From: Bacteroidota bacterium
GTDB taxonomy: Bacteria; Bacteroidota; Bacteroidia; B-17B0; Aurantibacillaceae
Direction: 5' to 3'
DNA length: 64,000 nt
Assembly: GCA_016702705.1 (NCBI GenBank)
Contig: JADJDM010000006.1
Span: forward strand, 310,001-374,000
Both the position numbers and the translations under genes were made by a program. Positions 20,008 to 30,178 of the stretch are shown here, one piece after another; position 1 is the first letter of the stretch; each line of letters opens with the position of its first letter. The notes below the pieces were generated by a model. It was not told the DNA's origin, did not search any database, and saw nothing but the letters and a program-made list of their open reading frames with translations.

Positions 20008-22437
20008 CTAAAACTTTACCTGAAGTGTTACATAAAAATTAATTGGGTCAGAGGGAAGTATTCCAGGACCAGGATAACCATCCGATCTTCTTGTATAATA
20101 TTTTGTATTTGTTAAGTTGTTAATACCAGTATAAATACTTGCCCACTTCCAAGTATAATTAACCGACCAATCAACTACTGCATAAGAAGGTATTAATCCA
20201 GAAGATGCATCTGCCGTAGCTTTTACGGTATTATTTGCATCAGCATATTGTTTCTCGGTATAAGAATATTGTAAGGTAGTTCCGAAATGTTTCGTTTTAA
20301 AACTCATACCTCCTTTGCCTATAAATGAAGGCGCATATTCTACCCACTTATTAACTAAACTTGTTTGTTTACTATTAATATACTTTGCATCTGTATATGC
20401 TAAATTTGCAAAAACCGACCAAGTATATTTAGTATCCTTATTAAATAACTTCAGGAAATTTAATTCAGCAAAACCTTCTAATCCCATATTTCTGCTATCC
20501 GAAACATTTGTTCTTAAACGGTAAGTACTTCCATCAGTAACCATTGTAATAGTTCCCATTCTTCCTTTGTAATATAAATAATACGCGCTTACATCAACAT
20601 ATAAAAAATCTTTAATACTTGACCTATAACCTAAATCAGCTGTATATCCTGTTTCATCTTTCAAGTTTGCATCCACTTTAAAATTAGGAGAAACTATACG
20701 CAAATCATTAAAGTTTACCGCCCTATAATTTTGACTAAAGTTGGCATACAACTCTGTTTTTTTAGTTGGCTTAAAACTAAGTCCTAATCCACCTAAAACA
20801 AATGCGCGGTTACTTGATTGATTTTCGAAATTTTGTTTAAAGCTAAGTGTATCGCCATTTGTAGCTAATGAAACTTCATTAAAATAACCATTTGAATTAG
20901 TTGACACATGCTCAAAGCGAACACCCGGAGTAATTGTAAATCGTGAACTCACATTCCATAAGTTTTCGGTAAAGGCTGCAAAATTTGCATTGGGAAATTT
21001 AAAATCAGAGGTTTCAATTAAACTAGGATTTTTAAAATCAAACTCAGGTAAATCAGTTGCAGTTCCTAAACCTTGCTTACGATAAGTAGTTCCCATGTAA
21101 TAACGGGTGCCAACTAAAAAAGTAGAATTACGATTCAAAAATTTATAACGATGTAATAATCGTAGCTCTGTTCCTAAATTTCTATAGTTATCTGTTTGTA
21201 AATCTCTTTTCTTTGTTAATACATCTGCCTTATCTGCTTTACCTAAATTTCCAATTGAATTTCTATCCGCATACAATCCAAAACTTAACCATGATATATT
21301 TGTTCTATCATTTAATTTCCAATTTAAATCACTTGCAAATTGATTCCATTTAATTTGCATCCAATTTCTTCCTCTAATTGATCTATCTGCATCAACCGCA
21401 TAATCGTTATCTGTTAATCCACCAGGTTGTTTCGCTAATAAATTACTTAAGGTATACTCAATTTTCAAATTAACGTTATCAGTAAATCTATACTTTAACG
21501 CTGCATGCGCTGCATACTGATCAAAATTTGAATTAGGTCTCCAACCATCTCCATGTTTATATTGAAAAAATGTATAGTAGCTTAATTTATTTACCTTTCC
21601 TGAGAAGGAATTAAATGAATTTAAGAATCCGTATGAACCAACTGTTTGTCTTGATAAAACGTTAAACTTCTTTGCCGTTTCATCAGGATGTTTAAATTTA
21701 AAATTCACCAAACCACCAAACTGCGTTCCATATTGCAAACTAGCTGCGCCTCTTACAATTTCTATTCTATCAATAGCTTCAGAAGGTGGAGTGTAATAAC
21801 TCTCTGGATAACCCAAAGCATCGGCAGCAATATCATAACCATTTTGACGCGTATTAAAATTTGCCATACGGTTAGGACTTAAGCCTCTTCCACCTATTCC
21901 CATTTGCAAACCAGCTCCATCAATTTCAAAAATATTTAAACCTGCAACCTTAGCAAACAATTGGCGCTGATTGTTAGTTGCCAAATTAGCATTCAAATCA
22001 TCTAAAATAATTACATCAGACTTTTTTCCGGCATAAATAGCAGTACCTTCAACATTATTTAAATGACCTACTCCAAAATTATTTTCTTTATCTGCAAGAA
22101 CACTAATCTCGTTCAAATCGGTTAAACTGACTTTTAAATTAATAACAATTGATGTATCACCAGTTAATTTTAAAATCAATTTTTTCTTTTCATAAGAAGT
22201 TTTTTGTACACTAATTTCTATTTCTGATTTATCAGAAATAATGGAAACCGAACCATTTACATCAGATTGATAATTCTTTTTACCACTTTTTACAATAACA
22301 TTTTCAATCGGTACTTTTAGAGAATCATCTTGAATAGATAAAACAATATTTTTATTTTGAGCATTTAATTTACTTGATAAAGTGATTGCAGCTGCTGAGA
22401 AAAAAACTAAACGAGAAAATATATTTTTAGAAATCAT
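20008..22437 (-). CDS. TonB-dependent outer-membrane receptor
   Basis: The 809-residue protein has a signal peptide (ending ITLSSKLNAQ), a carboxypeptidase-regulatory-like domain at about 30-110, a plug domain with IEIVRGAASLQYGTQFGG at about 225-245, and a long beta-barrel ending NFYVTLQVKF with the usual C-terminal Phe. The barrel contains AEITPGVRFEHV-like and YANFSQNYRAV strands of the FecA/siderophore type. It probably imports an iron chelate or similar ligand with TonB-ExbBD, none of which is encoded here. No SusD partner is present, which argues against a polysaccharide system. A consensus promoter is at 22455-22486. Confidence 0.92.
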   Translation of the reverse strand: MISKNIFSRLVFFSAAAITLSSKLNAQNKNIVLSIQDDSLKVPIENVIVKSGKKNYQSDVNGSVSIISDKSEIEISVQKTSYEKKKLILKLTGDTSIVINLKVSLTDLNEISVLADKENNFGVGHLNNVEGTAIYAGKKSDVIILDDLNANLATNNQRQLFAKVAGLNIFEIDGAGLQMGIGGRGLSPNRMANFNTRQNGYDIAADALGYPESYYTPPSEAIDRIEIVRGAASLQYGTQFGGLVNFKFKHPDETAKKFNVLSRQTVGSYGFLNSFNSFSGKVNKLSYYTFFQYKHGDGWRPNSNFDQYAAHAALKYRFTDNVNLKIEYTLSNLLAKQPGGLTDNDYAVDADRSIRGRNWMQIKWNQFASDLNWKLNDRTNISWLSFGLYADRNSIGNLGKADKADVLTKKRDLQTDNYRNLGTELRLLHRYKFLNRNSTFLVGTRYYMGTTYRKQGLGTATDLPEFDFKNPSLIETSDFKFPNANFAAFTENLWNVSSRFTITPGVRFEHVSTNSNGYFNEVSLATNGDTLSFKQNFENQSSNRAFVLGGLGLSFKPTKKTELYANFSQNYRAVNFNDLRIVSPNFKVDANLKDETGYTADLGYRSSIKDFLYVDVSAYYLYYKGRMGTITMVTDGSTYRLRTNVSDSRNMGLEGFAELNFLKLFNKDTKYTWSVFANLAYTDAKYINSKQTSLVNKWVEYAPSFIGKGGMSFKTKHFGTTLQYSYTEKQYADANNTVKATADASSGLIPSYAVVDWSVNYTWKWASIYTGINNLTNTKYYTRRSDGYPGPGILPSDPINFYVTLQVKF

Positions 22438-22454
22438 AATTTAAATTTGTGAGA

Positions 22455-22486
22455 CAAAAGTAGAATCATTCTAAATAAGAGCCAAT
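22455..22486 (-). promoter_or_regulatory. Promoter of the TonB-receptor gene
   Basis: On the minus strand ATTG (22486-22483), a 20-bp spacer and TACTTTTG (22462-22455) match the Bacteroidota pattern with one mismatch in the -33 box. The ATG is 17 bp downstream. Confidence 0.6.
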
Positions 22487-22531
22487 ACCTAAAATGAGGT
22501 ATTTTTACTAAACTGAAGTTTTATCCTCAAA

Positions 22532-22562
22532 AAAAAGGCTGTGAACAATGTTCACAGCCTTT
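22532..22562 (-). terminator. Terminator of the T9SS cargo gene at 22586
   Basis: AAAGGCTGTGAAC and GTTCACAGCCTTT form a long stem, followed on the minus strand by an eight-base T-run. It lies 23 bp after the stop at 22586. Confidence 0.9.
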
Positions 22563-22585
22563 ACACTAAAGCATATATCTCTGAA

Positions 22586-23608
22586 TTATTGCTTAATGAA
22601 TTTTGTTTTAGCACCTTCCTTTGTTTGAACAAAATACATACCTGGAAGCAAGTCACTCACATCTAATTGTGAATTTGAATCTAACTTTTTACTCATAACA
22701 ACTTTTCCGAGTAAATCTGTAATTAAAACTTCAGTTTCATTTTGAAGCTCTATCGTTAAAATAGATTCTACTGGATTAGGATAAATTGAAATCTTTTGTT
22801 CTTTTAATTCATCAATTCCAACACTTGGTTCAAAGATATCGAAGCCAATCCATTTTTTTAAAGTATTGTTAAAAATCCAAACTAAATTATTTGCAAAAGA
22901 AAATTGTCCGCTATTATATGAAGTATTAGGCGCGTTTGACGGTAATGAAATACTTGAGGAATACACACCAGTTGTTTTATTAAAAAACAAAATTTGTTTC
23001 GTTGAATAATTATACAAACCTATTTCCATTCCAGTACACCCAGTATAAATTAATGTAGGCGAAGATATGTTGGTAAAGTTTGGAATTCCAGTTAACGTTA
23101 TTGTTGGAGCATCTGCTCCATTCACTCTCGATTCACCATACAAACTACCTGATTTATAATATAATATTCTGTTGTTTTGTGGATCAAACGCTCCAACAGC
23201 TTGCGGATCGGGAGGTGTTGTATTAAAAGGGTTTTGAATTGTTCCTCCAAAATATCCTTGAGCTGTAAGATTATCAACGACAAAATAATTATCCCATGTA
23301 TTACCTTCAATTTTGCCAGTAGTTGGGTTGTACCACATACCTCTCCAATCTGTATCAATTGAACTTCCTAACAAGTTGCCATCTATATCAAAATACTCAT
23401 CTGGATCAGTACCTCCAGAATTATTACTATAATACAAATTATAGGTAGGATTAAAAGCAACCGCTGTGCGATATTGATTACCTCCCACACAATGCAAAGT
23501 ATCTCCAGAAACTATTGCCGTAGTTCTTAATGTACATTGTGCTATACTTGTCATATCAGTAAAAACTAAAGCACCAAAAATCAAAGCTAATTTTCCAAAC
23601 TTATTCAT
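22586..23608 (-). CDS. Secreted protein with T9SS type A sorting domain
   Basis: The 340-residue protein has a signal peptide (MNKFGKLALIFGALVF...SIAQ), a 230-residue beta-rich body with NPTYNLYYSNNSGG and WYNPTTGKIEGNTWDNYFV that I cannot place in a family, and a C-terminal type A sorting domain of about 70 residues (IYPNPVESILTIEL, ITDLLGKVV, LPGMYFVQT, TKFIKQ). It should cross the outer membrane through T9SS. It starts 11 bp after the LamG gene on the same strand, and the two are probably one operon ending at the hairpin at 22532. Confidence 0.82.
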   Translation of the reverse strand: MNKFGKLALIFGALVFTDMTSIAQCTLRTTAIVSGDTLHCVGGNQYRTAVAFNPTYNLYYSNNSGGTDPDEYFDIDGNLLGSSIDTDWRGMWYNPTTGKIEGNTWDNYFVVDNLTAQGYFGGTIQNPFNTTPPDPQAVGAFDPQNNRILYYKSGSLYGESRVNGADAPTITLTGIPNFTNISSPTLIYTGCTGMEIGLYNYSTKQILFFNKTTGVYSSSISLPSNAPNTSYNSGQFSFANNLVWIFNNTLKKWIGFDIFEPSVGIDELKEQKISIYPNPVESILTIELQNETEVLITDLLGKVVMSKKLDSNSQLDVSDLLPGMYFVQTKEGAKTKFIKQ

Positions 23609-23619
23609 AATTATAAATT

Positions 23620-26276
23620 TTATTGTTTAATAAACTTAACGGTTGCTCCAAAATCAGTAACGATGTAATAAACTCCCGAGTTTAAATTAGTTAACTGAAG
23701 TTCAGTTTCATTTTTAGTTAAGCTTGCTGTTAACACAACTACACCTAATGAGTTAAATACTTTTAAACTTTTCCCTTCTGCTTTTACATTCAACTTATCT
23801 TTAGCAGGATTTGGATATACCAACAACTCATTTTTCATATTCTTCACATTTTTTAATCCAACACTTGAATAATTAATACAATCCGACATTACCTCACAAC
23901 CGTTAACCGTAACTAATACTTTATAAGTACCATTAACTGCTGGCGTATAAGCCATATTTGTTTCTCCAGCAATGCTATTTCCTGTTCCACAATCATACCA
24001 TTGGTAGGTAATACCTCCACCTGAAACAACACTTTCTAAATTTGCCCCGTTTTGTATTACTCCTGTATAAAATGAATTACATGATGTAGATGAAACTGGG
24101 CTTTCAGCTACCCAATTTGAAACTGATGTATTCAATGAAAAACCATATAAAAATCCATCACTAGAGCCAGACCCACTACCATTTATCAAACTTAATTCTG
24201 TGGCATTATTAGCTGCATCAAAACCTTGATCAAAATGATAAACAGAAATTAAACCAGATGTTCCCGATGGAATATTACAATCTTTATTAGCCAGAATTTC
24301 AACTGGGCAAAGATCTCTATTCCAAATTCGAACTTCATCAATATTTCCCTTAAAGAATTGATTGCTCGCTAACGTATTATTACCAATAGTAAGTTGATTG
24401 TCATGATTAAAAACAGTATAAGTAAAAGGGCTTCCAGTTGCCACACCATCAACGTATAATTGAGAACCATTTCCAACACCACTTTTAAATACGAAAGCAA
24501 CGTGATGCCATTGATTATCATTAATTGGGTTTCCAACTACCACTTCACTTGATGTTGCCCAATTATAAACTCCCAAACGATTATTTCTTAAAAACATACC
24601 ATACGCGTTAATCTTTGAAACAATAGCTCTAAAGTTAGTACTTGCATCATTCGTTTTTATCCAAGCTTCAATCGTTCCAGTGTTTATTACGTGAAGTGGA
24701 TTGAATGCAAAATCTGCATAATCATTAATACCATCAAAATTTAATGAAGTTGCGGCGCAGTTAGCTGTATAAGTTGGACAAGCACTTCCTGTTGCAATAA
24801 CGCCAGCGTCATCCCAGTTGGAAGTGATTCCATTTAATCCAAAATTTAACAAGGCTCCTACTACACTTGAATTTTCCGCTACAAGGGTATTAATACCTGC
24901 ATTATTAGCTCCGTCAACACCTTGATTAAAATGAAAAACAGATCGCAAACCATTTGTAGGAAAAGAAACCTCGCAATTTGAATAATGTGCAATTTCTGAA
25001 GGGCACAACATTCTATCCCAGATACGAACTTCATCTAACTTACCATTAAAATCTGCAACACCCATTGCAGGCCCACCCAATCTGAATTCAGATAATAACT
25101 GCCAAGGTGTGTGTTTATTGCTGTTGGATAATAATCAGTTATACCATTAACTGTAATTCCCATAACATTGTTTGCTTGTACAAAAATAGAAACATGATAC
25201 CATTGATTGATGTTCACAGTTGCAGTGCTTGCCAAGGTTCTTAAATTACCATCATAGGTATAATGAACAAACTGACCATTTACCAATTTTATTTGGTGAG
25301 AAACAGAAACATTTGTACCACTCGCGTCGGTGCCTACAATGATGTTTTGATTGGCTAAATCTTTTAGCAATACATTACACTCAATAGTGTAATCACTCAA
25401 GGGCACTGTATTTTGAACAAGAACAACATCATTTGCTGCCGTAAAAGACAAACAATTTGCTGGCAAGCCTGAAGCACTTTCAACAATACAGACTGGTTGT
25501 AAATTAAATGGTGCACTCGCTACAAAATTCGAACTTGTACCAGTTAAAGCAAAACCAGATAATGTTGCATCAGAAGTAGAAGTAACAGAATTTTGAACAG
25601 CAGTTAGCGAAGTATTAGAACCATTTGTAACTCCCTCATTAAATGTATAACTTGCTAATAAACCTGTTTCAGATATAACTACATTATTCATTGTCTCTGA
25701 TATTTGTTCACATGTACGAGCAACAGTCCAAACGCGTGGATTGTCTATAGTGCCCTGCCAATGATGTCCTTGAGTTGGATGTTTCCCGATAACCAAAGGG
25801 AAAGCTCCATTTGCCATTCCACCTGATGTTGTGGTTGTATTCATCAAATTACCATTCTTATATGCCTTTAATAGCGTACCGTCATAAGTAACAGCTAGAT
25901 GATACCAAGTGTTTGGAGCAAGGGTACCAAAAGAAACTGAAAAATAATTTAAGTCGGCCGCTTGAACCGTTCCTGCTCCTTGAAAAGAACCTGAACCATG
26001 ATGCCATATAATACCTGCATTATCGCCATACATTGGGCCGTCAAATCCCAAAGCAGAACTAGGTCCAGTAGGACTTTTTGCCCAACACTCTATTGTCCAA
26101 TTTGCATAAGTTGTCGAGTTGAAAATAATAGGAGTAGTTACCTTATCATCTACACCATCAAAATCTAAGGCAGAAGAATTTCCACCTCCCAAAACTTGAT
26201 TGTTAACATGATTTGATTGTGAAAAACAGGTATTGAAAATGACCAAACCCGCAAGAATAAGTAATTGTTTTTTCAT
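23620..26276 (-). CDS. LamG-domain T9SS type A cargo protein, one frameshift
   Basis: Two frames (25035-26276 and 23620-25080) form one 885-residue protein once a base is restored at 25076-25080, where the join reads SYYLNSD then GGPAMGVADFNGK. I place the start at ATG 26276 because a signal peptide (MKKQLLILAGLVIFNTCFSQ) begins there. Three LamG/concanavalin-like domains are visible, each with a TIECW or TIEAWI strand, a NQWYHVS or QWHHVAF strand and a DEVRIWDR end. They are followed by an Ig-like module and a type A sorting domain (VYPNPAKDKLNV to VKFIKQ). It is probably a surface carbohydrate- or protein-binding adhesin. A 14-bp palindrome lies just upstream. Confidence 0.82.
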
Positions 26277-26301
26277 AAGTATAAGTAAAAGTATTTCTAG
26301 C

Positions 26302-26315
26302 AAAAGTGCACTTTT
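26302..26315. promoter_or_regulatory. Palindrome upstream of the LamG gene
   Basis: AAAAGTGCACTTTT is a perfect 14-bp palindrome flanked by direct copies of CTAGCAAA. It lies 26 bp upstream of the LamG gene start, between it and the LytTR regulator gene. It could be an operator, but only its position and symmetry support this. Confidence 0.35.
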
Positions 26316-26375
26316 ACTAGCAAAGAGAAGGGAGTTACTTTGTAAACTGAACAGTTGAGTTTGTGAATGGTATTA

Positions 26376-27131
26376 CTATTTTGTGAGCTTTGACAGAAAA
26401 TATTCTCGCCTGTCGCGAGCTAAATCAATCGAACGATTATTTTTCATTAAAATCGTACCCCTACCCGAGCGACTAAAGGACGCTACATAATCCATATTAA
26501 CAATAAAGGAGCGATGTGCGCGAACAAAATTGGGAAAATGCTCAAGTACTTGCTCAAAATATTTTAAGTTCTTAGATATGGTTTTTTGTTTTTTATCTAA
26601 TGTAAATAAATGTACATATGAACCATCTGCTTCAAGATATTCAATGTCCTTAACAGCTAAATACTCATAACCTCCTTGAACAGGAATAGCAATATTTTGA
26701 GCCGAACTACTATCGAAATTTTTAACGAGCGAATCAAGCCTCACACGTGCTTCCTTCATACTTTTTCTTTCGCATACTCTTTCTATAGCTTCTAATAATT
26801 GTTTTTCTTGTAAAGGCTTTAGTAAGTAATCAATAGCAGATAAGCGAAAAGCTTTGATGGCAAAATCATTGTAGGCTGTTGTAAATATAATATCAAGAGC
26901 TATTTGCTTTTGAACTATTTCCTCCGCCAATTGAATACCCGATTTGCCTGGCATTTCAATATCCAAAAAAATTAAGTCTGGGTTCAATTTTTTAATCGCA
27001 GTCATTCCCTCCTCTGCATTTTCGGCCTCAGCTAAAATAGTTACTTCCGAAGCTAGTTCAACAAGCATCAACCTAAGTAGTTTTCTGGCTTGTGGAGAGT
27101 CATCAATAATTATGGCATTTACCTTTCCCAA
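26376..27131 (-). CDS. LytTR-family response regulator
   Basis: The 251-residue protein has a receiver domain at 1-120 with Asp10-Asp11, phospho-acceptor Asp57 (LIFLDIEMPGKSG), the TTAYNDFA segment and Lys in YLLKPL. A LytTR DNA-binding domain follows at about 150-245 (YLEADGSYVHLFT, RAHRSFIVNMDYV). It is the cognate regulator of the kinase encoded 2 bp upstream. LytTR proteins bind direct-repeat sites in promoters; no convincing pair was found here. Its targets may include the LamG operon next to it. Confidence 0.92.
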   Translation of the reverse strand: MGKVNAIIIDDSPQARKLLRLMLVELASEVTILAEAENAEEGMTAIKKLNPDLIFLDIEMPGKSGIQLAEEIVQKQIALDIIFTTAYNDFAIKAFRLSAIDYLLKPLQEKQLLEAIERVCERKSMKEARVRLDSLVKNFDSSSAQNIAIPVQGGYEYLAVKDIEYLEADGSYVHLFTLDKKQKTISKNLKYFEQVLEHFPNFVRAHRSFIVNMDYVASFSRSGRGTILMKNNRSIDLARDRREYFLSKLTK

Positions 27132-27133
27132 TT

Positions 27134-30088
27134 TTATTTCTTAATTAAGATTTTTAATTTTACAATAGTACCACTTTGTTCGTTATTATATGCTGATCTA
27201 TCTAAAAACTCAACATGTACACTGTCTTTCTTTTCACTATTCAATAAATTTATTCGCTTTGCTGTTGCTTCACTTGCAAATGATTTATGCGTTTTGGAAT
27301 TTTCATCATTAATTTGTTTTGACACTTGTAAACCCACACCATTATCAATTAATTCCACTAATAATAAATTTTCCTCTTCTAATAAATTAAAACTAAGCAT
27401 TAAATTTTTAAGACCTTTTTTATGACGTAATCCATGCTTAAAAGCATTTTCAACATAAGGTTGAATTAATAAACCAGGTATTTGAATCGAATCAACATCT
27501 ACTTTCTCACCTATTTTAATTTCATAGCTAAACTCACCTTCGAGCAACATAGCTTCTAATTCAATATAAATTTTAAGTATTTCTATTTCTTCCGATAATT
27601 TTATTCTTTCAGTTGAACTGTTGTCTAACACTTTTCGCATCAATTCAGAGAAATCACTTAAATACAATACTGCATTTTTTGTCGTTGTCGTAAATATATC
27701 CTTTAATCGAATTTAATACATTAAAAAATAAAATGCGGATTCATCTGCGCTTTTAAAGCCGATTGCTGAACTAAGCGCAACTCATTTTCTAAATTAATTC
27801 GTTTTAATTCTTCCGCTTGTTTCTTTTCTATTTTCTTTAATCTGTATTTAAAAGCCGCCAATAAAACAATTACGAGCACAAGTGCTTCCAAAATCATGAA
27901 CCATGTTCGTTGCCAAAACGGAGGCTTTACCTGTCCTTTTAAAACAATTATATTTTCCGAATCCTTTCCTAAGTGATCTATTAATTTTACTTCCAAAATA
28001 AATTCTCCATAAGGCATTGACTGAAAATCAATACTTTCGATACTTGCAGGCAACTTAACCCATGAACTATCAGAACTTACTATTCGATACGCATAAGTAA
28101 AAGTTCCATTTGACGAATATGACAAACCTGATAATTTTAAACTCAACAATTGATTGTAATTAAGTATTAGAGAGTTTGCATCTGTACTCTTTTTATCAAT
28201 TAAAATATCATCTAAATACAATTTTGACGAAACCGCACCTTGTTTAGTTGTTAATGGCAATCGATTAATCCCCATTGAAGTTGCCAAATAAATATTATCT
28301 CCAACAAAATCCATATACATTATTTCGTTCGAGGATAAGCCATTTAATCGATTAAAGACAGTATAATTTTTAGTACTCACATCAAATTTATACAAACCGG
28401 CATTGCTTGCTATAAAAAGCATGTTGTTTTTTAATCGTATTTGCGATGCATGAACTGACGGTGGAAGTTCAAAAAACTGTTGTGTTTGATTTGATGCATC
28501 AATAGTGTACAACTTGTCATCGAAACTCAAAACATATAGCAGTTCCTTTTTCTCATCAAAGCTTACCGAATTAATTTGCTTTCCTTTTAATAATGTATCC
28601 TTAATTACCCAAGTATCATTTACAAAACTCAACACCACCAAACCTTCATTGGTAGCGGCAAATAAACGATTGCTTTTCTCATCAAAACAAACTTCTCTTG
28701 TCCACGAATTTAAAAGCCATTGTTTCGCTTCCGAGTTTACTAAATCATCGTAGATATATAAACCAAACGAACTAGCAACAACATATTGATTATTTAGTGG
28801 AAGAACGTATTTTGCAGTAGGAAACTTAGCATTGATACTACTTATTTTTCCATCTTTAAATTGATACAAAATATTATTGATATTAAAACAAATGCATGTC
28901 CTTTTACAATCATAAAAAAGGCACTGAATATCGGCCTTTCTATCGCTCGAAAAAAACATTGATTGAATTACTCTTTACATTAAGACTTGCTAATTGACCA
29001 GAAATATTTGTTGCGTAAATATGCTCATTAACTGCAATGATTTTATTCACCCGTTTAGAAACTTCTTCATTATTGTCGAATTTCCATTGCTTAACTGCAA
29101 TAGTTGGAATGCGCATTAATCCACTTTGCAATGTACTGAGCCAATAATTATTTTCTCTGTCGATGATAGCATAGGAAATTGCTTTGTTAGCATATAAAAC
29201 TTCACCCGTATCTTTTTGCGGATGATAAATAACTAATCCTGCGTAGCTTGGTAAATAAAGATAACCATCAACCATTTCACGCATGTCGTTAAACTTTGAG
29301 GCCGCAATTGCCTTGCTTAAAAATATTGATTCAAACTTTTCAATTTTAAAATTTACACACTTATAAAAATAATTTTTACTACGATGAAAAAGCCAAACGC
29401 CATCTTTGCCAGGAGTTGATTCATATTCGCCACACACATTCCCTTCTGGAAAAGTAAAAGGTGCTAAGGAATACTTATCTCCTTTAAAAAAACCAATTCC
29501 TTTTGGATTAATAAATGAAACAACGCCATTCCTAAATTTACATGAACGAGTAAATGTTTCTTTATCTGTTTTTCCATCTCCATCAAAATCAGTATAAAGT
29601 TTCCACTTCTTTGTTTGTTCATTATATTTACTAATTCCTTTTTCTCCGCATACCCACAAATTACCTTCATCATCGCATACAATATTCGATACCTTATCAT
29701 TCCACCCTTTTAAACAATACAACGAATCATTTTCGGCATAAAATACTTGTCCACTAAAATTATAAGCATACACTTTTCCTGTGCTAGATAAAGTTAAACC
29801 CGAAAAGGCTCGTGAACGTTGCTCGTTGCTTTTATACTGTGTGTATCTAACTCCATCGTATTTATAAATACCTGCATCGCAACCAAACCAAATAAATCCT
29901 TTGTTATCCTGAAGGATACAATACACCTCATTACTTGGCAATCCATTTTCGGTAGTGGTTTGGAAATAAGTTGGATCTTGAGAAAACAATGAGGCCGTAA
30001 ACAAATTTAAACAAAGTAAAAACAGGTTTGATTTTGCAATAAACCTTGTCTGTACTTTAATAATTGAATTGTAAATAACTATTAGCAT
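27134..30088 (-). CDS. Propeller-type LytS-like histidine kinase, three frameshifts
   Basis: Three frames (28940-30088, 27721-28959, 27134-27667) join into a 983-residue protein if one base is removed from each of the runs at 28950-28956 (A7), 27723-27728 (A6) and 27675-27680 (T6). The joins then read SINVFSSDRK, MNPHFIFNVLNSIKGY and NDKNAVLYLSDF. It has a membrane or signal segment, two-component-regulator-propeller repeats (NGLPSNEVYCILQDNKGFIW, DDEGNLWVCGEKGISKYN), a Y_Y_Y-like domain, a membrane helix (TWFMILEALVLVIVLLAAF) and a His_kinase domain with QMNPHFIF followed by HATPase. An ATG at 30142 lies inside the upstream terminator hairpin, so I use the ATG at 30088, which has AAAGG before it. 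It partners with the LytTR regulator. Confidence 0.85.
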
Positions 30089-30126
30089 TTTTCCTTTACC
30101 ACATAAAAATCGAAAAATACAAAAAA

Positions 30127-30158
30127 CAAAAAGGCTGAGCAAATGCTCAGCCTTTTTG
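30127..30158 (-). terminator. Terminator of the SprB-repeat gene
   Basis: CAAAAAGGCTGAGC and GCTCAGCCTTTTTG form a long perfect stem with a 4-base loop and T-rich ends on both strands. It follows the minus-strand stop at 30179 by about 20 bp and excludes the kinase start at 30142. Confidence 0.9.
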
Positions 30159-30178
30159 TTGTAAGTTTAAAATTTAAT

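Noticed and set aside
26351..26359. ACAGTTGAG as a LytTR binding site
   Set aside because: It matches the short LytTR half-site pattern, but no second copy lies at the expected distance, so it is likely chance.
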